From Ructibacterium gallinarum (GTDB taxonomy: Bacteria > Bacillota > Clostridia > Monoglobales > Monoglobaceae), in assembly GCF_014982785.1 (NCBI RefSeq), contig NZ_JADCKB010000009.1, forward strand, positions 1-64,000: a stretch of DNA of 64,000 nucleotides. Direction: 5' to 3'. Positions 51,604 through 61,553 of the stretch are shown here, one piece after another. Each line of letters starts with the position of its first letter. The stretch's first letter is position 1. A program made the translations under genes and the position numbers. The notes beneath the pieces were generated by a model. The model ran no database searches. It saw only the letters and a program-made list of their open reading frames with translations, and had not been told where the DNA came from.

Positions 51604-53832
51604 ATGAAAAAGAGTCGTTTGCAGCAAAATAAACGTATCATGATCATTTTGACGGTATTTATTATAGGGTTTGGCCTGCTTGCGGGGAAAACCGCATGGC
51701 TGCAGATTGTGCAAGGGGAAAAGCTATCCCGGGAGGCACTGCAGCAACAGACCAGTGATAATACCGTAAGTGCAAAGCGAGGCAAGATCTATGACCGGAA
51801 TTATAAGGTGCTGGCCAGTAATACCACGGTAGAAACTATTAGTATTGCGCCTGCGGAATTGCGGGGAAGCATTGAGAAAAATCAACTTACTGCTGCAAAG
51901 GTAGCAGAGGAACTGGGAAACCGGTTGTCAATGGACGCGGAGAATATAGAAACTATCATTAATAAGCAGAGCAGCTTTGAATATTTGAAAAAGAAAGTAG
52001 AAAAAGAGACAGCGGATTCTGTGCGGGAATACATTGAGGAAAAAAACCTGAAAGGAATTAATTTTGTGGAAGATGTCAAGCGTTTTTATCCCTATAATAA
52101 TCTGGCATCTCATGTGATTGGTTTTGTGGGGAGTGACAATCAGGGCCTGGAAGGAATTGAAAGTATTTACGATGAGGAACTCAGCGGGATTCCCGGCCGG
52201 GTGGTAACGACCCAGCAGACCACTGGCCTGGACTCTGGTACCAGCTATGAAAATTATATTGAGGCGCAGGATGGCTGTAGCGTGGTTTTGACGATTGACG
52301 AGGTCATTCAAGGATATGTGGAAAAACATCTGGAAAATGCACGGATAGCCAGTCAGCTGGAAGCAGGTGCCGCGGCGATTGTAATGGATGTGAATACCGG
52401 AGATATTCTGGCCATGAGTTCCAAGCCAGATTATGATTTAAATGCGCCGTTTGAGATCACGGATGCGATTCGTGAAAAATATGACGGAATCGATGAGGAA
52501 TTAAAACAGCTGGAAGGTACAGAATATACAGAGAGATTAAATGAAGTCATCCAGACAGTGCGGCGGAACAAGGCGGTAGTCGATTCTTATGAACCCGGGT
52601 CTACCTTTAAGGCCATGGTGGCGTCTTTGGGGCTTGAGACCGGCGCCGTTAAGCTGGAAGATACCTTTACCTGTACCGGTGTTCAACAGGTGCTCACTGA
52701 GAGCATTCACTGTGCCAACAGAAATGGACATGGTACGCAAACCTTTGCGGAAGCAGTGCGGAATTCCTGTAACCCGGCATTTATTCAAATTGGTCAAAAG
52801 ATTGGAAAAGAAAGGTTTTTAGAGGGGCTGCGTGCTTTTGGCTTTTTTGAGGAAACCGGCATTGAGCTTCCCGGAGAGACGGCGGGCGTTGGTTTTACTT
52901 TGAATAATTTTACAGACGTAGACCTTGCCACATCGTCCTTTGGACAGTCGGTAACGGTAACGCCACTGCAGATGATTACGGCGGTCAGCGCTGTGGCTAA
53001 CGGCGGAAAGTTATATAAGCCACACCTGGTAAAGGAAATCATTAATTCAGATAACATTGTGGTAGAAAAAAATGAGCCGGAATTGGTGCGTCAGGTTATT
53101 TCGGAAGAAACCAGCAACACCATGTGTGGTATTTTGGAATCGGTGGTTTCGGAAGGCGGCGGAAAGAATGCTTATCTGGCTGGTTACCGTATCGCAGGAA
53201 AAACAGGTACGTCTGAAAAATTGCCTCGTGGAAACGGGCATTATATTGCGTCTTTCCTGGCTTTTGCGCCGGCAGACGATCCGCAGGTAGCATGCCTGGT
53301 GATTTTGGATCAGCCGCCTGTGGGTATGCCGTATTACGGCGGTACAATTGCAGCCCCCGTAGTAAAAAATATTATGGAAGAAACGCTTCAGTACCTGGGT
53401 GTAGAGCCTCGGTATAACGAAAATGAGAAAGAATATGTGGATATTGAGGTGCCGGACTTGTCCGGCAAATCGGTGGAAGAAGCAACACAGGTTCTGAAGG
53501 AAGCTGGCTTTGAAATTCGGGTCAAGGGCGAGGGCGGCACAGTGACAGACCAGATACCCAAAGCACATACCAGACTATCCAGTGGTTCTACGGTGGTGGC
53601 CTATATGGATGGCACAAAGGCGGAACGTAGTATAGAAGTTCCTGACGTGATTGGAGAAAGCGCGGCAAATGCGTCGGCCATGCTGGTAAGTGAAGGACTC
53701 AATGCCCGTATCCGGGGAATCCCGGGAGAAGGTAGCGCCGTATGTGCATCACAGTCGCCGGAGGCCAGAACCATTGTGGAACCGGGAACCGTGGTGACAA
53801 TTGATTTTCAATATCAGGGAGCAAATGACTAA
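51604..53832 (+). CDS. ftsI: Class B penicillin-binding protein (FtsI/SpoVD) with two PASTA domains
   Basis: 742 residues. It is the transpeptidase partner of a SEDS polymerase. One membrane anchor (about 11-33), a dimerisation domain (about 50-210) and the transpeptidase domain (about 230-590) with Ser333-x-x-Lys336 (PGSTFKA), Ser388-Cys-Asn390 and Lys533-Thr-Gly (AGKTGTSEK). Two PASTA domains follow (about 609-666 and 673-737). Two PASTA units favour the vegetative PBP2B over SpoVD, which usually has one, but only one such gene lies here. No spore-specific promoter was found. Confidence 0.93.
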   Translation: MKKSRLQQNKRIMIILTVFIIGFGLLAGKTAWLQIVQGEKLSREALQQQTSDNTVSAKRGKIYDRNYKVLASNTTVETISIAPAELRGSIEKNQLTAAKVAEELGNRLSMDAENIETIINKQSSFEYLKKKVEKETADSVREYIEEKNLKGINFVEDVKRFYPYNNLASHVIGFVGSDNQGLEGIESIYDEELSGIPGRVVTTQQTTGLDSGTSYENYIEAQDGCSVVLTIDEVIQGYVEKHLENARIASQLEAGAAAIVMDVNTGDILAMSSKPDYDLNAPFEITDAIREKYDGIDEELKQLEGTEYTERLNEVIQTVRRNKAVVDSYEPGSTFKAMVASLGLETGAVKLEDTFTCTGVQQVLTESIHCANRNGHGTQTFAEAVRNSCNPAFIQIGQKIGKERFLEGLRAFGFFEETGIELPGETAGVGFTLNNFTDVDLATSSFGQSVTVTPLQMITAVSAVANGGKLYKPHLVKEIINSDNIVVEKNEPELVRQVISEETSNTMCGILESVVSEGGGKNAYLAGYRIAGKTGTSEKLPRGNGHYIASFLAFAPADDPQVACLVILDQPPVGMPYYGGTIAAPVVKNIMEETLQYLGVEPRYNENEKEYVDIEVPDLSGKSVEEATQVLKEAGFEIRVKGEGGTVTDQIPKAHTRLSSGSTVVAYMDGTKAERSIEVPDVIGESAANASAMLVSEGLNARIRGIPGEGSAVCASQSPEARTIVEPGTVVTIDFQYQGAND

Positions 53833-53844
53833 GGAGGAAGCAGA

Positions 53845-55299
53845 ATGAATCTTTCCGAACTACTTAAAGAAATTGAAATAAAACAGGTGCTGGGAAGCGT
53901 GCAGGTGGGGATTACCGGAATCGCTTTTGATTCAAGGGCGGTAAAACCGGGAAATTTGTTTGTTTGTATCAGCGGTTTCCAGACAGACGGTCACCGGTTT
54001 GCACCGGATGCCATTGAAAAAGGGGCAGCTGCTATTATTGCAGAGCAGGATCTGCATGAATTGGGCGTGACATGTATTATAGTAGAAAATACCCGCCGGG
54101 CTTTGGCGCAGGTTTCTGCCGCGTTTTATCAGCACCCTGACAGGCGTTTTTGTCTGATCGGTATTACAGGTACCAACGGGAAAACAACCACAACCTATTT
54201 GGTAAAGTCGGTGCTAGAGGCTATGGGTAAGAAGGTTGGGCTGATTGGGACGAATCAAAATATGATTGGAACTGAGATTATTCCTTCCAAACATACGACG
54301 CCGGATTCATTGGAGCTGATGCGGCTGTTTACCCGAATGGCGGACAAAGGGGTAGATTATGTGGTCATGGAGGTTTCCTCTCATTCCCTGGCACTTGATC
54401 GGGTTACGGCCTGTACGTTTGATGTGGGTGCGTTTACCAACATCACCCAGGATCACCTGGATTTTCACAAAACAATGGAAGAGTATTTGGCAGCAAAAGC
54501 AATTTTGTTTCAGATTTCCAAAGTTGGGGCGGTGAATGCTGATGATAAGGGAGCAGAATATTTGATGCAGCATGCTTCCTGTGAAAAAATGTTGACTTAC
54601 GGGATTGACGCCGACTGTGATTTAAAGGCATCTGAGGTAGAACTAAACGAAAATGGCGTTTTCTTTACCTTGACCTATGAAGGAAAAACCTATCCGGTGG
54701 AATTGGGAATACCGGGCAAGTTTTCTGTATATAATGCAATGACGGCATTATCTTGCCTTGCGGCGGCAGGAATCCCTATGGATCAGGCTGTGGCAGGATT
54801 GAAGGTCGCCCGTGGCGTGAAGGGCAGAATTGAGGTTGTGGAAACTGGCAGGGATTTTGGCGTCATCATTGACTATGCTCATACACCGGACGGACTAAAA
54901 AATGTCATTCAGACCATACGTGGTTTTGCAAAAAGGCGCATTATCACTGTCTTTGGCTGCGGCGGAGACAGAGATAAAACCAAGCGTCCCAAAATGGGGA
55001 AAATTGCATCGGAAATGTCAGATTTTTCTGTACTAACCAGCGATAATCCGCGGACCGAAGACCCGGAGGCAATTATTGAAGATGTGCTGGTGGGTGTAAA
55101 AGAAGGCGGCGGGAATTATATCGTCATTCCAAACCGGTTCGAAGCGATTGAATATGCACTTGACCACGCGGAAAAAGATGATATAATATTACTTGCCGGA
55201 AAGGGGCATGAAACCTATCAGATTTTAGCAGATCGGACTATTGCGTTTGATGAACGGGAGATCGTCAGGAAACTGCTGGATGCGCCTTCTGGTAATTGA
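53845..55299 (+). CDS. murE: UDP-MurNAc-L-Ala-D-Glu:meso-DAP ligase
   Basis: 484 residues. It adds the third residue of the stem peptide. The P-loop is GTNGKTTTTY (109-118). The substrate-specificity motif DNPR (400-403, in SDNPRTEDPEAI) indicates meso-diaminopimelate and not lysine. HTPDGLKN and DKTKRPKMG are in the C-terminal ligase domain. RBS AAGGAGG. It lies 12 bases after ftsI. This motif is the main evidence that the wall is of the DAP type. Confidence 0.97.
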   Translation: MNLSELLKEIEIKQVLGSVQVGITGIAFDSRAVKPGNLFVCISGFQTDGHRFAPDAIEKGAAAIIAEQDLHELGVTCIIVENTRRALAQVSAAFYQHPDRRFCLIGITGTNGKTTTTYLVKSVLEAMGKKVGLIGTNQNMIGTEIIPSKHTTPDSLELMRLFTRMADKGVDYVVMEVSSHSLALDRVTACTFDVGAFTNITQDHLDFHKTMEEYLAAKAILFQISKVGAVNADDKGAEYLMQHASCEKMLTYGIDADCDLKASEVELNENGVFFTLTYEGKTYPVELGIPGKFSVYNAMTALSCLAAAGIPMDQAVAGLKVARGVKGRIEVVETGRDFGVIIDYAHTPDGLKNVIQTIRGFAKRRIITVFGCGGDRDKTKRPKMGKIASEMSDFSVLTSDNPRTEDPEAIIEDVLVGVKEGGGNYIVIPNRFEAIEYALDHAEKDDIILLAGKGHETYQILADRTIAFDEREIVRKLLDAPSGN

Positions 55300-55332
55300 A
55301 CAAACGGAAAGAGAGTAATGGGGTGATGCATT

Positions 55333-56715
55333 GTGGAATGGATACTTAATATCAGCTGTGCTGCAAATGCGATGAATGGGGAGATTTGCGGATGTGACGG
55401 TGATGAGCTGATACGGTCTGTTTCAACAGATACACGGACGATTAAGGATGGCGCTGTGTTCTTTGCACTGCAGGGCGACCGGTTTGACGGGCATAAATTT
55501 GTACCCGCGGCGGTAGAAGGCGGTGCTGTGTGCTGTGTCGTAAATAAAGAAGAGGGGCCGTTTAACGGATTTCCAGTTATTGCGGTTGAAGATACCCATA
55601 AAGCCTTGAGGGATTTGGCGGCATTTTACCGAATGAATTTTCAGATCCCGGTAGTGGGCATTACCGGAAGTGTGGGAAAAACCTCTACCAAAGAAATGAT
55701 TGCTTCGGTGCTCCGCAGGAGCTACAAGACCCATATGACGCAGGGAAATTTTAATAATGAAATTGGTTTGCCGCTGACTGTTTTTGACCTGATGAAAGAA
55801 GATGAAATCATGGTTTTGGAAATGGGTATGAGCAGCCGGGGGGAAATCTCCAATTTGACACGGATAGCCAGGCCTGACACAGCAGTGATTACCAACATTG
55901 GTCTTTCCCACATTGAGCATTTGGGCAGCCGGGAGGGAATCAAAAAGGCGAAGTTTGAGATTTTGGAAGGACTGCCTATGGACGGTACAGTCATTTTAAA
56001 CGGGGATGACGATTTACTGTGGAGTGCCCGGGGGGAGATTAATTTTGAAACCCTGTATTACGGTATCAGAAATAAAAACTGTGATTTGACGGCATACGAT
56101 GTACGCACCTATTCAGATGGAAGTGAATTTACCTGCAAAATTGATGGTGAACCGTATAAATTTTTTGTAAGTGCTCCCGGTGAACATCACATTTATAATG
56201 CACTGGCAGCCATTCTGACGGGACTCAAATACGATGTGGAAATTGATGATATTCGAAAAGGAATTCGCAGCTTTGTCCCCAGCGGGCTGCGGCAGAATTT
56301 TGTAGAACTACCTAACTATAAAATTATTCGGGATTGCTATAATGCAAGCCCTGCATCCATGAAATCCGGTCTAGAAGTATTGTCTCTGGCGCAGGTAAAA
56401 GGGCGGCGGGTAGCTTGTCTGGCGGATATGCTGGAATTGGGAGACATTTCTCCGGAAGCACACCGCAGCGTAGGACGCCTCGTGGTGGATTATGGTGTAG
56501 ACTGTCTGATTACCGTAGGAAAGGATGCGCACTACATTGCCCAGGGCGCAGAAGAGGAAGGAATGAATCCGGCAGATATTTATGAATTTGATAACAACGA
56601 GGAATTGATAGAGCGTTTGCCGGACTTGTTGAAGAAAAACGATGTGATTTTGGTAAAAGGTTCGCGGGGGATGCGTATGGAAGAAATTGCAGACGCCATT
56701 GCGGAGCTGTCCTAA
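55333..56715 (+). CDS. murF: UDP-MurNAc-tripeptide D-Ala-D-Ala ligase
   Basis: 460 residues. It joins the D-Ala-D-Ala made by Ddl to the precursor, completing the pentapeptide. The Mur-ligase marks are STDTRTIKDGAVFFAL, the P-loop GSVGKTSTK (112-120), QGNFNNEIGLPLT, VLEMGMSSRGEI and DCYNASPASMKSGL. The start is GTG 55333 with GGGGTGA upstream. It lies 33 bases after murE. Confidence 0.96.
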   Translation: MEWILNISCAANAMNGEICGCDGDELIRSVSTDTRTIKDGAVFFALQGDRFDGHKFVPAAVEGGAVCCVVNKEEGPFNGFPVIAVEDTHKALRDLAAFYRMNFQIPVVGITGSVGKTSTKEMIASVLRRSYKTHMTQGNFNNEIGLPLTVFDLMKEDEIMVLEMGMSSRGEISNLTRIARPDTAVITNIGLSHIEHLGSREGIKKAKFEILEGLPMDGTVILNGDDDLLWSARGEINFETLYYGIRNKNCDLTAYDVRTYSDGSEFTCKIDGEPYKFFVSAPGEHHIYNALAAILTGLKYDVEIDDIRKGIRSFVPSGLRQNFVELPNYKIIRDCYNASPASMKSGLEVLSLAQVKGRRVACLADMLELGDISPEAHRSVGRLVVDYGVDCLITVGKDAHYIAQGAEEEGMNPADIYEFDNNEELIERLPDLLKKNDVILVKGSRGMRMEEIADAIAELS

Positions 56716-56739
56716 GGACGGCGGAGGGGAGATATACAT

Positions 56740-57726
56740 ATGCAGCAGTTACTCATCGGCGGCATTGCAGCGTTTGTAGTTGCCGCTGTTTGCGGAAAAT
56801 TTTTTATCCCGGTTTTACACCGGCTGAAGTTTGGGCAGGAAATACGGGAAGAAGGCCCTAAATGGCATGAAAAAAAGTCAGGAACACCTACTATGGGCGG
56901 ATTTATTTTTATTGTAGGCATTCTTGCAGGACTGATTCTGGTTTATGCCTTAAGTGGCATTTTAAACATAGAAGCACCGTCCATATTAGAAATTGGTATG
57001 CTGACTGTGGTGATGCTGGCCTATGCTGCCATTGGTTTTGTAGATGACTATATCAAGGTAATATTAAAACGGAATTTAGGACTGACGGCAAGTCAGAAAT
57101 TTGGCCTTCAGTTTCTGGTTGCGCTGGCCTTTGTCAGCTGGGCTGTCTTTGGAGGGTATATTACTACATGGATTCGGATTCCGTTCACACAGCTTGCCTG
57201 GGACCTGGGTTGGTTTTTTATTCCCTTTGCGGTTCTTGTGATTTTGGCGACGGTAAACAGCGTAAATTTGACGGACGGTTTGGATGGACTGGCAACCTGT
57301 GTAACTATGACGGTGGCAGTTTTTTATCTTTTGATTACTACAATCGGAAAGTTTCCCAATCCGGCAGTTGCTTTGTTTGCTGCGGTTTTGCTGGGAGGAC
57401 TGGCCGGATTTTTGATTTATAACAAATTCCCTGCCAAGGTATTTATGGGAGATACCGGTTCCTTGTGCCTGGGCGGTGCTGTCTGCGGGATGGCAATTCT
57501 TCTGGAAGAACCGCTGGCGCTGTTGATTGTTGGTTTTATTTATGTAATCGAGTCGTTATCGGTAATTATGCAGGTTACTTCCTATAAATTGACAGGAAAA
57601 AGAATATTTAAGATGAGCCCCATCCACCATCATTTTGAGATGTGCGGCTGGAGCGAAAAGAAGATAGTTGCTGTATTCACCCTGATTACAGCGGCGCTGT
57701 GTGCGCTGATGTATTTCTTTGGATAA
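56740..57726 (+). CDS. mraY: Phospho-MurNAc-pentapeptide transferase
   Basis: 328 residues, ten membrane segments. MraY moves phospho-MurNAc-pentapeptide to undecaprenyl phosphate, giving lipid I. The motifs are KSGTPTMGG, GFVDDYIKV (the DD pair), NSVNLTDGLDGLAT, FMGDTGSLCLGG and SPIHHHFEMCG. The RBS is GGAGGGGAG. In most relatives murD follows; here ftsW follows after 28 bases. Confidence 0.97.
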   Translation: MQQLLIGGIAAFVVAAVCGKFFIPVLHRLKFGQEIREEGPKWHEKKSGTPTMGGFIFIVGILAGLILVYALSGILNIEAPSILEIGMLTVVMLAYAAIGFVDDYIKVILKRNLGLTASQKFGLQFLVALAFVSWAVFGGYITTWIRIPFTQLAWDLGWFFIPFAVLVILATVNSVNLTDGLDGLATCVTMTVAVFYLLITTIGKFPNPAVALFAAVLLGGLAGFLIYNKFPAKVFMGDTGSLCLGGAVCGMAILLEEPLALLIVGFIYVIESLSVIMQVTSYKLTGKRIFKMSPIHHHFEMCGWSEKKIVAVFTLITAALCALMYFFG

Positions 57727-57754
57727 CAGCGGTATTTGGATTGGAGGAAATGGC

Positions 57755-58966
57755 GTGGCTTATCAAAATAAATATTCCAGAAGCCGCTATTCCGGCAGAG
57801 CGGTGCCAAATGCTCCGGCAGGTGCAGGACGGCGGCCGCGGAATCAGCAGCGCAGCTGGCTGGCAGAGCTTTTACGCCCCGGCATGGGCGATGTGGATTA
57901 CCCTTTTTTGATGGCGGTGATTCTGCTTTTGGCCTTTGGCCTTGTCATGCTGTTCAGTGCGGGAAGTGCAAAAGCGTTTTCTAATTTTGGGGACAGCTTG
58001 TGGTATTTTAAGAAGCAGCTGTTTGGAGCAGTGCTTGGTGTTGTGGGTATGATTGTTCTGGCACGGTTTGATTACCATCGTTTGGGAAAGTTTTCTTTTG
58101 GTCTGCTCCTTCTAAGCGGAATTTTGCTGGTCATGGTTTTGATTCCGGGATTAGGAACAACCACCAATGGATCTACCCGCTGGCTGTTTGGCTTTCAGCC
58201 TTCTGAAATTGCTAAATTTGCGGTAATTCTCTTTTTTGCCTTCAGTTTATCCAAAAATCAGAAAATGCTTCCAGATTTTCTTCGGGGATTTTGTCCATAT
58301 CTGGCGGTATTGGGTGTGTTTGTCATTTTGTTGGCGCTGGAGCCGCATTTTTCCTGTATTGTATTGATGGGTCTTTCTTCTTGCCTTATTTTGTATGTGG
58401 CAGGAGCGAAAATCAAGCATTTCTTGATTGTCGGGTTTCCGGCGGTCATTGGGGCCGTGTTTATGGTTGTTAAAGAACCGTACCGTATGGCCAGAGTGGT
58501 CTCGTTCTTAGATCCCTTTGCGGATGCGCAGGGAGACGGATGGCAGATTGTGCAATCTTTGTATGCGATTGGTTCCGGCGGCATTTTTGGTGTGGGCTTG
58601 GGACAGAGCAGGCAGAAATATCAGTCTTTGCCGGAGCCCCATAATGATTTTATTTTTTCGGTTCTTGCGGAAGAACTGGGGCTTTTGGGAGCAATTATTT
58701 TGATTGCGCTTTTTATTTTTCTTATTGTACGGGGAATTAAAATTGCGGCCAAGGCTCCTGATCTATTTGGTACCCTGCTGGTGACAGGAATTGTAGGCAT
58801 TGTGGCCTTTCAGGCCTTGATCAATATTGCGGTGGTAACCTCGTCTGTTCCGGTTACCGGTATGCCGCTCCCGTTTTTCAGTTATGGAAGTACCGCCCTT
58901 TGTATTACTATGGCAGAAATGGGAATTGTGCTTAACGTTTCCAGACAATCGCATGCCCCGCTTTGA
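57755..58966 (+). CDS. ftsW: SEDS glycosyltransferase FtsW/SpoVE
   Basis: 403 residues with about ten membrane segments after a basic N-terminus (about 45 residues). FtsW polymerises lipid II together with FtsI. The signatures are GSTRWLFGFQPSEIAKFA, LEPHFSCIVLMG (SEDS acidic residue), NDFIFSVLAEELGLLG and GMPLPFFSYGSTAL. The start is GTG 57755, 7 bases after GGAGG; an earlier in-frame ATG overlaps mraY without a site. FtsW or SpoVE cannot be told apart by sequence alone. Confidence 0.93.
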   Translation: MAYQNKYSRSRYSGRAVPNAPAGAGRRPRNQQRSWLAELLRPGMGDVDYPFLMAVILLLAFGLVMLFSAGSAKAFSNFGDSLWYFKKQLFGAVLGVVGMIVLARFDYHRLGKFSFGLLLLSGILLVMVLIPGLGTTTNGSTRWLFGFQPSEIAKFAVILFFAFSLSKNQKMLPDFLRGFCPYLAVLGVFVILLALEPHFSCIVLMGLSSCLILYVAGAKIKHFLIVGFPAVIGAVFMVVKEPYRMARVVSFLDPFADAQGDGWQIVQSLYAIGSGGIFGVGLGQSRQKYQSLPEPHNDFIFSVLAEELGLLGAIILIALFIFLIVRGIKIAAKAPDLFGTLLVTGIVGIVAFQALINIAVVTSSVPVTGMPLPFFSYGSTALCITMAEMGIVLNVSRQSHAPL

Positions 58967-59033
58967 TCGGGGCAGGGAATCTCTGCGGCAGGCAGAAAAG
59001 TATTAAAATTCAGCCAGAAAGGCAGTGAGATAT

Positions 59034-60164
59034 ATGCGTTTGCTCTTTGCGGGCGGCGGAACTGCCGGACATATCAATCCGGCATTGGCGGTTGCAAATT
59101 ATTTTTGCCAGCACGCTGCTGATACGCAGGTGCGGTTTGTAGGTACGGCAGAAGGATTGGAAACGGGACTGGTACCCCGAAGCGGTTACCCGCTGGATTT
59201 GATTCGTGTACACGGATTTGACCGGAGTTTGACCCTGCAAAATCTCAAAAATGTGTGTGAACTTCCGGGAGCGGTGATTCATGCTGGGAAAATTATAAAA
59301 AAATTTCGGCCGGATGTTGTTGTGGGAACCGGTGGCTATGTGGCCGGACCGGTGCTGTATGCCGCGGCAAGGCGGCATATCCCTACGCTGATTCACGAAT
59401 CCAATGCCTTTCCTGGGATTACGACCCGTATTTTATCCCGGTATGTGGACACCGTGGCGCTGGGTGTGGAAGATGCCGGCAAATATTTAAGCAAAGCCAA
59501 AAATCTGGTGGTAACGGGCACACCGCTGCGGCCATCGCTGCTGGCGGCAGGAGAGTTTGAGGCCCGGCGAAAGCTGGAATTAGACGACAGACCGTTTTTG
59601 GTGATTTTTGGCGGCAGCTTGGGTGCCAGGGACTTTAACCGTACCGTAGTGGATTGGATATGCCAGACTGCACCGCTTGAAAAATATCAGATCTTGATGG
59701 GTACAGGAAAACTGCATCAGTATGATGATGTGATGGAACGATTCCATCAAAACGGCGTGGACCCCTCGGCATGGAAGCAGGTTAAAATTTGTGAATATAT
59801 TTATGATATGGATGTGGTGATGCGGGCAGCGGATTTGGTTATCAGCCGTGCCGGCGCAAGTACGCTCTGTGAATTAACGGCATTGGGAAAGCCAGCGGTT
59901 TTGGTCCCATCTCCCTATGTGACAGGAAACCATCAGGAACACAATGCCCGGGCAGTAGAACGCGGCGGCGGCGCAAAGGTGATATTGGAAAAAGACTTTA
60001 CGCCGGATGTTTTGGAAGAAACTGTATCACAGCTTACATCAGATAAAAAAATATTGATAGAAATGAAAAAAGCTTCCCGTGCACTTGGACATATCAATGC
60101 AACGGAAGTTCTGTATCAGGAAATTATAAAGCTGGTCCGTGCCCGGGAAGCGTCCCGGAAATAA
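59034..60164 (+). CDS. murG: Undecaprenyl-diphospho-MurNAc-pentapeptide GlcNAc transferase
   Basis: 376 residues, a GT-B glycosyltransferase converting lipid I to lipid II on the inner membrane face. The first glycine loop is GGGTAGHINPA (usually GGGTGGH; Ala at one position). Others are VVGTGGYVAGPVLYAA, HESNAFPGITTRIL, FGGSLGARDFN, ISRAGASTLCELTALGKPAVLVP and NHQEHNAR. I chose ATG 59034. A GTG three codons earlier is too near the AAAGG site. Confidence 0.96.
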   Translation: MRLLFAGGGTAGHINPALAVANYFCQHAADTQVRFVGTAEGLETGLVPRSGYPLDLIRVHGFDRSLTLQNLKNVCELPGAVIHAGKIIKKFRPDVVVGTGGYVAGPVLYAAARRHIPTLIHESNAFPGITTRILSRYVDTVALGVEDAGKYLSKAKNLVVTGTPLRPSLLAAGEFEARRKLELDDRPFLVIFGGSLGARDFNRTVVDWICQTAPLEKYQILMGTGKLHQYDDVMERFHQNGVDPSAWKQVKICEYIYDMDVVMRAADLVISRAGASTLCELTALGKPAVLVPSPYVTGNHQEHNARAVERGGGAKVILEKDFTPDVLEETVSQLTSDKKILIEMKKASRALGHINATEVLYQEIIKLVRAREASRK

Positions 60165-60238
60165 TATGGACAGGCGCGGTCATGCACAGCTTTGGCCCAA
60201 TGACATACAATAAGGTGTAGAATTGGGAGGTGCTGACC

Positions 60239-61492
60239 TTGCGTGAGCTTACTATATACGGCGGGAAGCCGCTTGCGGGGCAGCTAAGGGTTCAAGGCTC
60301 CAAAAATGCTGTTCTGCCGATTCTGGCGGCAACCCTCCTTACTGACGAACCCTGTGAAATCAGAAATTGTCCGGATCTTACTGATGTTCATGCGGCACTG
60401 GATATTTTAAAAAGTCTTGGCTGCCGTGCGGATTATGACGGGCACACCGCTGTGATTCACCCTTCCGGTGCGCAGGGAACTGCCATACCGGATGACTTGA
60501 TGCGGCGGATGCGGTCTTCTGTGATGTTTTTGGGTGCTGTTTTAGGCCGATGCCGCAAAGCATGCATCAGCTATCCGGGCGGCTGTGAATTGGGAGCCAG
60601 ACCGATTGATATTCATCTGCGTGCTTTGAGGAGCCTGGGAGTCAGGCTTTTGGAGGAAGGTGGATATATCCATTGCTGTCTGGAACAGTTTGTCCCTCGG
60701 ACGATTACCTTTATGTTCCCCAGTGTTGGGGCCACAGAGAATATTATGATGCTCTGTGCGGTTTCCGAAGGAGAAACGATACTGGTCAACCCGGCACGGG
60801 AGCCGGAAATTGTGGATTTGCAGAATTTTTTAAACTGTATGGGCGCTGATATTGTGGGGGCAGGAACAGACTGTATCCGTATCCGCGGAGTAACCCGCCT
60901 GCATGGATGCAGTTATGCGGTGATTCCCGATCGAATTGCGGCGGCGACGTATGCCTGTGCAGCTGCGGCTTGCGGCGGAGAAATTTTGCTGACCGGAGTG
61001 GAACCGGTACATATGCGTATTTTACTGTCGGTATTGCGGGATATGGGCGCAGAGATTACAGAAGAAGGCGAGCAAATATGGATGCGGATGCACCGGCGTC
61101 CCCTCGCGGTGTCTTCGGTAAAAACTTTGCCGTATCCCGGCTTTCCTACTGATGATCAGGCGCCATTGATGGCAGCTTTGTTAAAAGCAGAGGGGAGTTC
61201 GGTGATCAGTGAAACCATTTTTGAAAACCGCTTTAAGCATGTGGGTGAATTCCTGCGCATGGGGGCCAATATTCAAATTGAAGGACTGAATGCAATCGTG
61301 CGGGGGGTAGACCGCTTGCACGGTGCAGAGGTGAATGCTGCAGATTTGCGCGGCGGAGCCGCGTTGGTGATTGCCGGCCTTAGTGCGGAGGGTAAAACGG
61401 TGGTGCGCCAGACCTGCTATATTGACCGTGGATATGAAGATATTGCTGGTGCATTTCAGAGTCTGGGAGGAAATATTTGTTATCAGGAATAA
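60239..61492 (+). CDS. murA: UDP-N-acetylglucosamine 1-carboxyvinyltransferase
   Basis: 417 residues. MurA adds enolpyruvate to UDP-GlcNAc, the committed step of the pathway. [11 protein letters not shown] is at the N-terminus. The catalytic cysteine is Cys116 in [13 protein letters not shown], so fosfomycin sensitivity is expected at this enzyme. [13 protein letters not shown] and [15 protein letters not shown] are conserved. The start is TTG 60239, 8 bases after GGGAGG; a GTG at 60230 lies inside that site. Confidence 0.96.
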   Translation: MRELTIYGGKPLAGQLRVQGSKNAVLPILAATLLTDEPCEIRNCPDLTDVHAALDILKSLGCRADYDGHTAVIHPSGAQGTAIPDDLMRRMRSSVMFLGAVLGRCRKACISYPGGCELGARPIDIHLRALRSLGVRLLEEGGYIHCCLEQFVPRTITFMFPSVGATENIMMLCAVSEGETILVNPAREPEIVDLQNFLNCMGADIVGAGTDCIRIRGVTRLHGCSYAVIPDRIAAATYACAAAACGGEILLTGVEPVHMRILLSVLRDMGAEITEEGEQIWMRMHRRPLAVSSVKTLPYPGFPTDDQAPLMAALLKAEGSSVISETIFENRFKHVGEFLRMGANIQIEGLNAIVRGVDRLHGAEVNAADLRGGAALVIAGLSAEGKTVVRQTCYIDRGYEDIAGAFQSLGGNICYQE

Positions 61493-61553
61493 CGGCGGTG
61501 TGTTTACACCCGCCGCAATGGACAAGCTATTTGGACCTTAGAGGAGTGGTGAT